A stretch of 64,000 bases of DNA from Capsicum annuum (lineage: Eukaryota > Streptophyta > Magnoliopsida > Solanales > Solanaceae), in the NCBI RefSeq assembly GCF_002878395.1, contig NC_061115.1:214649314-214713313 (forward strand), given 5' to 3'. Under the pieces are notes generated by a model. That model did not search any database. It was not told the origin of the DNA and saw nothing but the letters and a program-made list of their open reading frames with translations. The translations under genes and the position numbers were made by a program. Numbering within the stretch: position 1 is the first letter of the stretch; every line of letters begins with the position of its first letter. Shown here piece by piece: positions 22,445 through 33,290 of this stretch.

Positions 22445-22472
22445 ACGCGTGAAACACGTATACTAAGACTAG
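22445..22472 (+). mobile_element. Helitron-like 3' terminus
   Basis: CGTG-AAA-CACG can form a short hairpin, followed about 10 bp later by CTAG and T. It is weaker than the end at 17382-17409. Confidence 0.35.
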
Positions 22473-24394
22473 TATATATAAAAGAGAGTTATAGCTATGC
22501 CTATGTGACACCTCTCATTAGTTAGGATTCTTATTTATCTTTTCTCTCATTTTTTTGGACTTTTTCTTATTTTTTATATTATGTAATGTGCTATAAAAAA
22601 ATTAAAATCATTTCATTTGCTAAAACCTGAAACTGTCGCATTTAATAAATTAATGTGAATTAAACGTTGGCAGCTAAGTATTATGTATGGTTCACTATTA
22701 TTGACATTGGCCATTCCCATCTTTAATGTTACTTTCTTTTCAAATGAACTGACATTTCAGAGAGTGTTTTTGTTAGCAATGCTTCAAAATTTTGTGATTC
22801 TCACAAGAAATTCTTAAGGTAAATAAATATATTCTTTTTTCATGTTTTTTGTTTAAATTTTGTAAGAAGAACTTATTACACGCATAAAATCTTAATAAAA
22901 AATTCTTTTATATTGTGATTGAATAATTGAATGACCTAAATCAAAGGAGAATAAGGATTACTTTTAGAATTATAAATCTTCCATGAAGAATTGAGATTAT
23001 AATTTGCTTCTAGTATTATTTTTTTTATAAATTTATGCTCAACACTTGTGTAATTCTCATAAGCAATTTCAAGTTGATCATAAAAGTTGGCTCTCCTCTC
23101 TCTCAAGCAATTCTAATGAAAGTAATTTTTTTCTTTTTGGTGTGTTGTTAAGTTCGTAAAAAGAAAAATTGATTTATTCATAAAATCTTGAAACATTTTC
23201 TATCTCTTTTTAATATCTTAATCAGATAGTTTAATAATCTAACTCAAAGGAAGGGGCAGAGAGAGGTTTTTGTTAGAAGATTTTGAAGATTGAGTTATTG
23301 AACAAGTAATTTACGTTTTCATAATATCTTAGAATATTAGGAGTATAATAGAGTGAAATTAAGAAAATTGAAGAAAATATTTATTGATCTAAGTTTATTA
23401 AATTGATAATAGCTTCCCTTTTTTTTTGTCCTTTCTAAAATTAGGCTATGGATAAGATCTTGGTAATCTTAGATAGAAATATGTTTCATTTTCCAATTTT
23501 ATATATATGGGACATGAAAAGATATCAACAAATTTGAAATATTTCTTTACTTTTCTTCTCAATTATACCGTAAAAAGATGCTACATAAGAGTGTGAAGAT
23601 TCATTTCGAAACACTTTATAGCATGTACCTTGTGTTTGTGAGCACAAGACCTTATAAACTATATACTGTCAACAAAGACAACAATCAATTGATGTATGGG
23701 AGATGCATGCTAACTTGCAACCACAAGAAGCATCGATTTATGACACATAATTTTTTTTTTTAATAACTGCCTCTGTAGTGTAAGTCGGCTTGTGGGAGAA
23801 GATGTCGAATATCGACATGAACTCAAAAAACTATGCATTAATTTTATATTTTTTTTCTTTTTAAATGGTTAATATCATAAGAATATTGTTGCATTAATTT
23901 TTTTTCATATGTTTTCTTTTTCTTTTGCATTTTATGTGAATTTTTTATTTTAGTAAGTCTATAATTTTTTTAATGTTTAAAATAATAATTTATGAATTTG
24001 TTGGCGTAGCTATCTTTTTTCCTTCTTTTCTTTAGCTTTTACTCCATTAAAAATCACTATGCATGATGATCATAAAGCTAGAAACAATGTACTATGCATG
24101 ATGATCATAAAGCTAGAAACAATGTGATATGACACCTTTCTTTGACCAAAACATATGATTATCTTTTTTTTCATCTTTTTCGGAGCTATTTTTTTTTGTA
24201 TTTGTGGGAGAAGATGTCGAACATCGACCCGAAATCAAAGAATTATGCATTAATTTTATATTTTTTTTCTTTTTAAATGGTTAATATCATAAGAATATTG
24301 TTGCATTAATTTTTTTTTTATGTGTTCTCTTTATGTTTTCTTTTTCTTTTGCATTTTATATGAATTTTTTATTTTAGTAAGTCTATAATTTTTT
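22473..24394. repeat. AT-rich intergenic region with a direct duplication
   Basis: Two copies of an approximately 180-190 bp segment occur at 23791-23970 and 24203-24394. Both start TGTGGGAGAAGATGTCGAA and end in 'TAGTAAGTCTATAATTTTTT'. Between them, at 24057-24126, a 35-bp unit with TATGCATGATGATCATAAAG is duplicated head to tail. The rest is AT-rich and non-coding. The open frame at 23578-23763 is not convincing. Confidence 0.55.
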
Positions 24395-24646
24395 GAGAAA
24401 ATACCCAATTATCCCTGGACTATACTCAAAAGGGTTATGCCACACCTCAACTTAAAGGGGTCCTATTACCCCCCTTGAACTAATTAAAAGTGGAATTTTC
24501 ACCCCCTTGTGCCTATGTTATGTGGCACACACGTGTGCCTACGTAACACTTCAGTGTGTTGTGCCACTTATGTGCCATATACGCACTAAGGGGGTGAAAT
24601 TCCACCTTTAATTAGTTCAGGGGTTAATAGGACCCCTTTATCGACA
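24395..24646. mobile_element. Fold-back MITE, right end lost
   Basis: Two arms are nearly perfect inverted repeats of about 54-58 bp: 24451-24508 (AAAGGGGTCCTATTACCCCC onward) and 24588-24641 (reading out as the complement, ending AATAGGACCCCTTT). A further inverted pair built on GTGGCACA lies in the spacer. The left side extends to 24395 (GAGAAAATACCCAATTATCC), but its partner is missing on the right, where the RTE copy begins. It begins at the end of the second 190-bp direct repeat, so it may have inserted there. Confidence 0.65.
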
Positions 24647-24649
24647 AGT

Positions 24650-25700
24650 GCAGCAAACTCAATGTGAGGTGTCATTGTGTATGTTATTTGTGGATGACTT
24701 CGATTGACGAAACTTGTGAAGGAGTTAATGATAAGTTGTGGAAGTTGGAGACAAACTCTAGAGTCTAAAGGGTTTATGTTCAGTAGGACCATGACCGAAT
24801 TTTTGGAGTGCAACTTTAGCGAGGGAGGTGATGCAGGAGGTCAACGTGGAGGTGAGACTTGATACTCAGGTCATTCAAAAGAGAGGTAGTTTAAAACAAT
24901 TGGATCTATTATCCAGAGAAATGGAGATATCGACGAGGATGTCACTCCCCATGTTATGGATGAAATGGAGTCTTGTGTGATAAGAAGGTGTTTCCTAAAC
25001 TTAAGGACATGTTTTACAAAGTGGTTGTCAGACCAGCTATGTTATAGGAATAGAGTGTTGGACAATTCAAAATTCTCACATCCAAAGGATAAAAGTGGTG
25101 AAGGCGAAGATGTTGTGATGGATGTGTGGGTTGACTTAGACGAGATAGGACTAGAAATGAGGATATTCGAAATAAGATTGGGGTGACTTCGGTGGAACAC
25201 AAGATGCGGGAAGCGAGGTTGAGATGGTTCGGGCATGTGATGAGGAGATGCACAATTGTCCCAGTTGGCTATGGGTGGATTCCATAGAGGTAGACGTAAA
25301 CCAAAGATATCCTAGGTAAAGGTGATTAGACCGGTTACAAAGCGATTGCAGCTTATCGAGGAGATGACCTCAGATAGGAAGGTGTGGTGATCACGAATTA
25401 GGGTAAAATGTTAGGAGGTAGACTGCATTTATGCTGGTAGGTAGGAGTGTTGTCCTATTAATAGTCATGTGTTACGCTTGTAGTTTTTTTTTTTGTTCTT
25501 GGGTTCTACTTGACATATGTTGTTTTGGGTAGGTCGTTTGTAGAATTTTTTTGTGGTGGTATTGCTTTGTTACTAAATTCATGAGCCAGGGGTTTATCGG
25601 AAACAACCTATCCACTTCTTTGGAGGTAGAGGTATGGACTGCGTACATTTTACCCTCCCCAGACCCCACTATGTGCGAATACACTGGATGTATTATTGTA
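24650..25700 (+). pseudogene. RTE-type LINE fragment, copy 3 (heavily decayed)
   Basis: In shifting frames it follows copy 2: a palm motif remnant near 24680 (MLFVDDFD), the 'KLWKLETNSRV' block, a segment near 24960-25070 matching the thumb region, '[20 protein letters not shown]' near 25190-25250, and the 3' UTR ending 'GCGAATACACTGGATG' near 25690. It carries many frameshifts and stops. It abuts the fold-back MITE and may have removed that element's right end when it inserted. Confidence 0.75.
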
Positions 25701-25900
25701 TTGCTTTGTTTCTACATGTTGTTTTGCAATGCCTCATTGTATCTTGTACCTCTTTTAAGTCTTTTTCTGGACTATATTTAGTCTTGAGTCGGGAACTGTC
25801 GAAAACAACCTCTCTACCTCAGAGGTGAGGTAGTGGTATGAACGGCGTCCACTCTACTCTTCCAAAACAACCACTCTACACTGGGTATGTTGTTGAGCAG
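25701..25900 (+). repeat. Second RTE-like 3' UTR tail beside copy 3
   Basis: The sequence 'CTTGAGTCGGGAACTGTCGA' and 'CTCTACACTGGGTATGTTGTTG' repeats the pattern of the RTE 3' UTR a second time, about 200 bp downstream of the first tail. It is either a second, extremely truncated insertion or a tail duplication. Confidence 0.5.
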
Positions 25901-26234
25901 TTATGAGCATTTCGAGAATAATTTCTTCAACTGCACTATCACCTCTTGCTTAAAGGAACGCTGAGTTCTATACATAACAACTTCCTCCGAGTTGGTAACC
26001 AAGGACTAGGAATGAATGCACTAAAAACTAGAACGCAAATAAATTTAATTTTGAAAACCTATAGTTGATTAAGAAAGCTAAATAAAATTATGGAGCTAGT
26101 ATCAACAAGTTTGTTGCATATCTCACAAAAAATAGAACAAGGATTAATTTTGCAAAGATATAAAGTAACAACCAATTGAACAATTAATTAGTTAATGAAT
26201 AAAATGATAAGAGTGAACTCACATTGCAATCCCA

Positions 26235-27208
26235 TCCCGGGGAAGGAAACTAGGATCAACGGATAAAGTGTGGCGTGACATCACGCTAACATCAAAAGAT
26301 TTTTCCTGCTTAGAAACAGCAAGGAATGCAATTCCCAGGTTTGAACAAGGTGTCTGAAGTAGCAGCAAAAGTTCTTTTCCATTATACACATCAACCAAGA
26401 AAGGGTATGCAAGAGGTTTACCAGGAAATTCCCATAACTGCTCTTTCTTAAGACGTGGAGACTGAAGCCATCTTTTATGGATAAAATCGCATCCATACAA
26501 GCAGAGAGTTCAGTGTTGAGTCCATTATCACCGCAGGTACATTCATAGCCACATCACACAATATATCAATACTGGAAATACCGTCACATAGCTGACCATC
26601 AATGAGGACAAACTGGGGATGATTTTCAAGGCTGAACGTATCATCAGACACATTGTAAAATAGAAACATGCCCGTGTGAAACGAGTTAAATACAACTTGT
26701 TTTACTTTGCCTTCCTCGTCCCTGAGGAGAGCTCTGTGAAAACCGATAAAGTCATCAATGAAATTCCGGAGATTGAAAGCGTAGCCATGCCAGATTCCAG
26801 TATTGAGGTAATGAAAGTCCTCGTCCTCGTAATCCCTGAAGCCCAAAACAAGTATCCTATTCCCATCGAGAGTGATGAGATTGGGACGCAAAAACACCAG
26901 ACGTTTCTTGCGATTAGGAACAACATCGACGAAATAGGGGTCGGTGCTTGTGTAGATGTTGTGCCGACACAAATATACCATAGGGGGGAATGTTTCATCT
27001 CCCCTATCGTTCAATCCGCCAGCCCAGTAGATGTCGTAGGGCCCCCACCTCTTAACTTCCTCATTCCAAATACAGGTAGTAAAAGCTCTTCATCCCTCTC
27101 CGGCAACGAATCTAAATCAATACAATACCAAATATCCCTAATACTATTATTACTGTAACCGTGGACATAGAACTTAAATGATCGCCCCGATATCTGCTTT
27201 GCCGCCAT
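26235..27208 (-). pseudogene. Gene of unknown function, possibly kelch/beta-propeller-like, with two frame breaks
   Basis: From ATG 27208 the protein starts MAAKQISGRSFKFYVHGYSN and continues with WYCIDLDSLP. The frame shifts near 27090 (a T-run reading CTTTTA), continues through WGPYDIYWAGGL, PPMVYLCRHNIYTSTD and a long open stretch to 26490 (VWMRFYP), then shifts again before KRWLQSPRLKKEQLWEFPG and runs to 26220. Together about 330 residues are aromatic- and Gly-rich with repeated beta-strand-like segments, which fits a kelch-type propeller, but I cannot name the family with confidence. At 26233 the sequence AT|GTGAGT is a good splice donor, so a further exon may lie near 25890-26000 on the same strand. 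The two breaks could be real or sequence errors. Only about 310 bp separates it from the decayed RTE copy 3. Confidence 0.5.
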
Positions 27209-29055
27209 TGAAGAATCAATACTCTTCTAGCTAGCTCTAGGGTTTTGGGATTTGAGGAATTGAAGCAGACGGCTCTTTATATTTATAGTTTGGCTCTCTC
27301 TCACAACAAAAATAAAGGAAAACAATTTGTCCAATTTGCACATAAGTACTCCTACTTCTCTTTCTTGATTTGGATTACCCAAAATAACGAGTCTTTGACC
27401 AAATACATCCTCATTGTTTTTACCACAACTTTCATTACTTCCTCTTAGTATGCTGCTTAACTAAGAACACCCTTCACTTCTTAATTTAACTTGTTTTCAA
27501 AAAAAAAGAAAAATTATTTTCATAAAATTAAATGAAGTTATATTCATTAAAATATAAATTTATTTCACCTTTTTATAGTTGTTAAAAAAAAATGTATTTG
27601 AAATTTAAATACAATGACAACAATAATATATTAGTGTTTTATCCCTTTTCGAATTTTTATTTTAAGAAAATGACTTTGACCTTCTTTAAAACTCTTTCAA
27701 AAAATTTAAGAAAGTTTTGAAATAATTCTAAGAAAATTCACAGAGTCGTCACTTGATTTTTATAGAAAAAATCAAGAAAAAATTTCAAAGAGCTTCAAAG
27801 GTCCAAAAACAAAAATAAACCTTTAAAACTAGAAAAACTGGGTAAGGGTTCAATTAACGCCTTAAGAAAGTTTTTAAGGCACTTAGGAGCGTTCCTTTAA
27901 AACAGTTTACCAAAAACAACTAACTTACTAATTAAAGTGGCTAATTTTTGTAAAGACTTGATTTTATAGAAAATATTAAAATTATTTGTTCAATCATTTA
28001 AAAAGATATTTATTTATTCTGAGGGAAAACATTTCTCTTGAATTAAGCTAAGTTGTAGTTTTTCGAACTTAAAATGAAAATAGATTTTGATTTCGTAAAA
28101 GAATAAGATTTTTGAATTATTTTCTTATTATTGATTATTATATAAAAAGAGTCAATTAGGTTATAGATAATACTTTTGAGAAAAAACGTTAAGAGAGTAT
28201 TAGATTAAAAGTATCTTATTAATCATGAAAAGTTAAAATTTATAAGAAATTTTAGTTTCTTGAATTTTGAAGAAAGTTACTTTAATCTCAATAGACTATT
28301 AGTTATATGAACATAACAAATGATATTTTGGAATAAAATACTTGAGTCTTTTCAAGACTTACTTTAAGAAAAAAATTGAATGAACTAATTTAATCCATTT
28401 TTATACTAAATATATTAGGTGGAAAAAGAAATTATGGCTTAAATAAAAAAAATTAAGATAAACTAAAAATGACAACACTTTGAAAAATTTATTTAGATTA
28501 ATTAATTTAAAGTGTTAGTACACACAAACAAAAATGAATCATAAGCTACAAAAATACTATTTTAGACAATGCCAACGCCTTACGGGCTAACAAACAAACA
28601 AAAACTATCCTACGTAAAGAATGAACCATTAATAAATATTCCTTCCGTTTTATATTAATTGGCTCCTATGGACTTGGCATATTCATTAAAAAAAAATTAA
28701 TTAGGGAGTTTATTTTACTAAATTAGTCTTATTAATTATACTTTAAAAATATAAATTTGAATAAATACACATTGATTAGTTATTTAGTGTCAAAGATAGT
28801 ATTGGAAGAAAATAATAAAATTCTCAATATTTTTAATAAGAGGATCAACGAAAACGAAACGGATAATAACGTTCAGTAAACTCACAAAAAATATTTATTT
28901 GTCTCCTTCATGTCAAACAGGCTACATAAAAGGAGCAAAACGGAGGGAAATGCTACAGACAAACACAATGATTATTAAACCATCACTATTTTAGACAAAT
29001 ATGTATACATTCTAGCAGAAATAACAAAGTAGAGAAGTAAACAACAAACCTATTT
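27209..29055. other. AT-rich intergenic region, no gene seen
   Basis: The first 60 bases up to about 27300 are likely 5' UTR and promoter of the minus-strand gene ending at 27208. The rest is AT-rich with no sustained open frame, RNA-gene signature or paired repeat ends. Confidence 0.5.
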
Positions 29056-29786
29056 AGAGGGTGTTTGGGTGTGCTTATAAGTTGGTCAAAATAATTTATA
29101 AGTACTTTTTTGCTTATAATGGTGTTTGGTAAAGTTTTAAGTTGCTTAAAATAAAATGATTTTGATTTTTTTTTAAGCCAAAATCAAGAAGCAGCCAAGC
29201 AAATGCTTATTTTTTTGAAATTTTAAGTTGACTATATAAATTACTATTTTATCCCTTACAATTATATGTTATTCCAATTTTACCCTTAATCAACAATCTT
29301 ATTTTCTCTTTCAAATAAATAAATGGGCTGATTAGCCCCGCTTTGAATAAAAAAAATAAATTAATGATACGAAACCATGAAAAAATAAATAATCTTTTAA
29401 TATATAATTATACTTTTCAAACACAAACATTCAACACTTTAAACTCTTAAAAAAAATAAAATTTAGCGCACAAATTAATAGTCATTCATGAAAATATTTT
29501 TTTAATATATATATGTATATATGTATATATTAAAATATATATTTATTTTAATTTGAATCATTTTAGCAATAAAAATTAATAATAATTAACTCTATATATT
29601 ATTAACAATTATAAGAGTATTTTAGTCATTTTAACAAAAAAAAAGTGCTTAAAAGCATTATTTAACTTTTTTTTAAGTTTCAGCACTTTTATCCAAACAC
29701 TTAACTGTTTATTTTTAAAATAAGTTAAGCGCTTTCAAAAGCACTTTTTTTCAGCCGTTTTATTTCAGCTTATCCAAATGCGCTCT
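29056..29786. mobile_element. Putative 0.73-kb MITE or non-autonomous DNA element
   Basis: The left end AGAGGGTGTTTGGGTGTGCT and the reverse complement of the right end (AGAGCGCATTTGGATAAGCT) are imperfect inverted repeats. Inner segments (AAGTGCTTAAAAGCA, 'AAGCGCTTTCAAAAGCACTT' and 'GTGTTTGGTAAAG') are also mutually inverted. No coding capacity. The target-site duplication is not clear. Confidence 0.5.
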
Positions 29787-30399
29787 TAATGACTTTCAAA
29801 CAAAATTAAAACCATACACATACATCGTCAGATATTTATTTTTTTATTTTCAAATTCTGTTCATATACAAGAACAAACCATTTGTAACGAATCGACTATA
29901 TTCAGATTTCAGGGAGAAAATGTAAGCAAGACTTAATTCAATTGATAACAACGGCTTCAAGTTCGACTCCAAATCTCTACCATAATTAGATTTAAAAAAA
30001 AAAAAAAAAAAAACGACGAATCCATTTTTCATTATGTTGCTTGACATATTGAGGCAAAAAGGAGCAAAAGAAAAGACGAAGCAATTGCAGAACACTAAAT
30101 AGAATTCAAACAAGTCCAATTTTGACATGAGATGAAAATAATAGTTTCGAAATGCAAGGCGCAAATTAAAAAGGAAACGAATTAGGCGAGTGGTTTACCT
30201 TATTTCGGGCAGCGAATAGGGACGGTGGATTTTCACCACTGGAGTTTAACTCTATTTTGCGGGAATTTTTGGTTGCGTGAGGTTAGAGACACGCTCCTCC
30301 AAAACCCCCCATTCTTTCCCAAAAATTCCTCTCTTGACCCCTATCCCTCAGCCTCTATTTATAGGTAAAATTGGCCGGGGGGGGGGGGGGGGGGGGGGG
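29787..30399. other. Intergenic, ending in a G homopolymer at an assembly gap
   Basis: The minus-strand open frame at 29850-30164 contains a poly-Phe run from an A-tract and is not convincing. A run of more than 20 Gs (30377-30399) leads into the gap. Confidence 0.45.
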
Positions 30400-30499
30400 N
30401 NNNNNNNNNNNNNNNNNNNNNNNNNNNNNNNNNNNNNNNNNNNNNNNNNNNNNNNNNNNNNNNNNNNNNNNNNNNNNNNNNNNNNNNNNNNNNNNNNNN
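30400..30499. other. Assembly gap (100 N)
   Basis: Exactly 100 Ns, a placeholder length, so the true gap size is unknown. It is bounded by a G homopolymer on the left and Helitron 3' sequence on the right. Confidence 0.98.
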
Positions 30500-30525
30500 G
30501 CGCATCGTGCGAATATGTATACTAG
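30500..30525 (+). mobile_element. Helitron 3' terminus after the gap
   Basis: CGCA-TCG-TGCG can form a hairpin (probably longer, cut by the gap), followed by 'AATATGTATA' and CTAG at 30522-30525, then T. It resembles the end at 17382-17409 (CGCGCATCGCGCG versus GCGCATCGTGCG). The rest of the element is in or beyond the gap. The 450 bp between it and the chalcone synthase stop hold no other gene. Confidence 0.5.
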
Positions 30526-30974
30526 TTTAATATAATTTGAATTTATTATGAATAAAATTTCATTACACACATCCTTATACCTCACACGAAACAACCGGTT
30601 AGAGGTACCATTTGTCCTCCTTTATTAAACAACTTATCTTTGAGCTACATTTTAGACAATTTTTGCTCCCTTTCTAGATGTTCATTTGTTGATGATGTAT
30701 AGAAGGGTATTTTCTTCCTTCCTTGAGTACTAAAAATATTTATCACTTCAAATATTCATTGCTCAAAATTTAATTTCAAAATGTTACTTAAAAAGTTTGA
30801 TTAAAACAAAACATTTAAATGTAGAAAGGAGGAGGAATGGACTTCTTTACACATAATATGCATTACAAATAACATTATTTGCAAAGTGCACTTAAAAACA
30901 AAGCAAATGCATGATATAACATAGCAAATAAAAGGTATTTAAGATTACAAAGATAATCAATTTAGTCACCCAGT

Positions 30975-33091
30975 TTATTCGAACTCTTTCTCTTGCACCC
31001 TAGGGTGCTCGAGATTAGTAGAGACACTATGGAGTACAACAGTCTCAACTGTAAGCCCAGGCCCAAATCCGAAAAGCACACCCCAATCAAGGCCTTCACC
31101 AGTAGTATTAAGTCCTTCTTTGGCTGAGGCCTTTCTCATTTCATCCAAAATGAATAGAACACAAGCACTAGACATGTTTCCATAGTCACTCAAGACTTGC
31201 CTAGTAGCTCGAAGTTTTTCGAGCTTTAGGCCCAACTTTAATTCAACTTGGTCGAGGATTGCTGGCCCGCCAGGGTGAGCGATCCAGAAGATAGAGTTCC
31301 AATCAGAAATCCCCAATGGTTGGAATGCTTCTATCAAACTCTTCTCGATATTCTTTGAGATCAATCCAGGAACATCTTTGAGTAAGTGAAATGTTAGCCC
31401 AACTTCACGAAGGTGACCATCTATAGCGCCTTCGCTATCAGGGAGAAGAGTTTGGGCCGCAGAAACAAGCTCAAACAAAGGCCTTTCAACCTCTGGTAAT
31501 GGATCTGAACCTACAATGAGTGCGGCTGCCCCATCACCAAAGAGTGCTTGTCCAACCATACTATCTAAGTGTGTATCACTTGGGCCACGGAAAGTAACTG
31601 CAGTTATTTCAGAGCAAACAACAAGGACTCGAGCTCCCTTGTTGTTTTCAGCCAAGTCTTTTGCTAGTCGGATAACGGTTCCACCAGCAAAGCAACCTTG
31701 TTGGTACATCATGAGTCGTTTGACTGAGGGTCGAAGCCCAAGAAGCTTAGTGAGCTGGTAGTCAGCCCCGGGCATGTCCACACCACTAGTAGTGCAAAAC
31801 ACCAAATGGGTAATCTTCGATTTGGGCTGGCCCCATTCTTTAATAGCCTTTTTGGCTGCTTCTTTGCCAAGTTTTGGAATTTCAACCACCACTATATCTT
31901 GCCTAGCATCAAGAGAAGGAGCCATATATTCACAAATATTAGGATTTTCTTTAAGAATTTCTTCTGTTAAATGCATATACCTCTTCTTAATCATTGATTT
32001 ATCACCTGCATTAAATGGAAAACATTAATTAAAGAAACAATAAGTTTCAAAATGTTAATTATGGTAAAAATCCTATTAAGTAAGATCAACAATTTGAACT
32101 AAAGAAAAAGCGTAGGTTCCTTAATATCCTTGTCTCACTCAAGAACTATATATAAAACTTCATAACACAAAAATTTATAAAGGAAAAAGGAAAAATAAAA
32201 ACTTCTTTAGACAATTCAGAAACTTTTAATCAGTTTATTGCCAACAAGGATGTAAAAATAAACATGTACTACCACTTTATTTATATTTGAGGTTTCATAA
32301 ATGAAGGAAAAAAACATCTTGGATGTGTTCACTACGAAGGAAAATACTTTCTATGGTAAATGTTATGTTGAAAAATATTTTTCAGGAAAATAAGTTGAAA
32401 CTTTTTTTCATCTTTTTGTGTTTAGTAGGTAAGTACAAAATATTTATATACAATCAATGTGAAATACCATCGGTGAAACTTGTTTTCCTGTTTCCACTAG
32501 AAAAGTAATTTTCCTGATTTTTAAAGAATTTGTTTTCTTCGAGAAAATATTTTATTCAAATTTTGGTCAATCGAATATGAAAGAAATGTTTTTTTTTCCT
32601 CTCTACCAAATCACACCCTTACATAGAGGATTACTAGATATATAAATGAATGAAAAAAACAAAGTCAAACAAATATGAGTTATGAGTATAATTAATTTTA
32701 AACTGTTTAAGATCAATATTAAGGAATATCAACAATATTAGTATTAATTAAGGAATGTACTATAGGAGTTAAGTCAGCATCAAAAAGCATATCACATGGG
32801 ACACAATTTAGGAACATGTATTTAATTATTTAGAAACACATATAATCCTCAAAACTGCATAGGTTATAATACTATATGATGCTAATTGATAGTATAATAA
32901 TTATGTATCTTACACATGCGTTGAAATTTTTCCTTAAGCTCAGTCATATGTTCGCTATTAGTGATTCGAAAGTAATAATCAGGATAGGTGGCTTGATCAA
33001 CACAGTTTGAAGGAGTCGCCGTGCCAATGGCCATGATGGTGGCTGGTCCCTTTGCGCGTTGTTCCCTTCGAACCTCCTCCACGGTCACCAT
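30975..33091 (-). CDS. CHS: Chalcone synthase (type III polyketide synthase), two exons, intact
   Basis: Chalcone synthase condenses p-coumaroyl-CoA with three malonyl-CoA to naringenin chalcone, the entry step of flavonoid synthesis, in the cytosol/ER-associated complex. Exon 1 is 32914-33091 (178 bp) and exon 2 is 30975-32005 (1031 bp). They join in frame across a phase-1 intron that splits Cys-60, the conserved CHS position. The product is 402 residues. All active-site residues are present: Cys-164 (in YQQGCFAGG), Phe-215 (QALFGDG), His-303 (WIAHPGG) and Asn-336 (DYGNMSS), plus Thr-197, Gly-256, Ser-338 and the [10 protein letters not shown] signature at 372-381. These substrate-pocket residues are CHS-like rather than stilbene-synthase-like. 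The tail after VLHSVST is about 14 residues longer than the usual ~389-395-aa enzymes. No stop or frameshift is seen. No other flavonoid gene is adjacent. Confidence 0.95.
32006..32913 (-). other. Intron of chalcone synthase
   Basis: 908 bp, donor GTAAGA at 32913-32908 and acceptor TGCAG ending at 32006. AT-rich, no recognisable insertion with clear ends. Its single position at Cys-60 is the family norm. Confidence 0.93.
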
Positions 33092-33290
33092 TTTCGCCGA
33101 AAAAATGGTGGATTTTTTTTTATACTAAGGTTTTATGTATATGAAAAAGAAATAGCAACTAGCTGGTTATATATAGTGATGAAGATAAAATGAGGTGTGT
33201 TGTAGTGCACTTATAGTTTGCATGGGGTTTGGCTATTTATAAGAAGAAACTTTTATAACAAACTGGTAGTTAGTATTCACGTGGGGGGGC
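33092..33290 (-). promoter_or_regulatory. Chalcone synthase promoter: TATA box, G-box, MYB-type site
   Basis: Read toward the gene, a G-box CACGTG lies at 33278-33283, then AACTACCAGTTTG (33261-33273), which contains MYB-type cores (AACTACC and CAGTT). A TATA box TATAAATA follows at 33234-33241, about 145 bp upstream of the ATG; a second AT-rich TATATATA sits near 33165. The paired bHLH/bZIP-type and MYB-type sites just upstream of the TATA fit the known light and MYB-bHLH control of CHS genes. Start site and use of each site are inferred. Confidence 0.65.

Larger units (their letters stand above)
17414..22472 (+). mobile_element. Candidate non-autonomous Helitron carrying a MITE and an RTE copy
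   Basis: It would start with TCTATATCTATAATATATTA (typical Helitron 5' TC...ATATATTAAAAG) after an A, and end with a small CGTG-AAA-CACG hairpin (near 22448-22458), then CTAG at 22469-22472 before T. If real, it is 5.06 kb, has no Rep/helicase gene, and contains a MITE (18940-19132) and an RTE LINE (21088-22310). The two ends could instead belong to different Helitrons. Apart from these insertions the span has no recognisable gene: short open frames near 17970-18220 and 18557-18754 look random. Confidence 0.3.

Noticed and set aside
26676..27158. Plus-strand open frame of 160 residues
   Set aside because: It runs antisense to the unknown minus-strand gene, whose own frame has far better protein character.
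31516..32028. Plus-strand open frames over the chalcone synthase exon
   Set aside because: They are antisense shadows of CHS.
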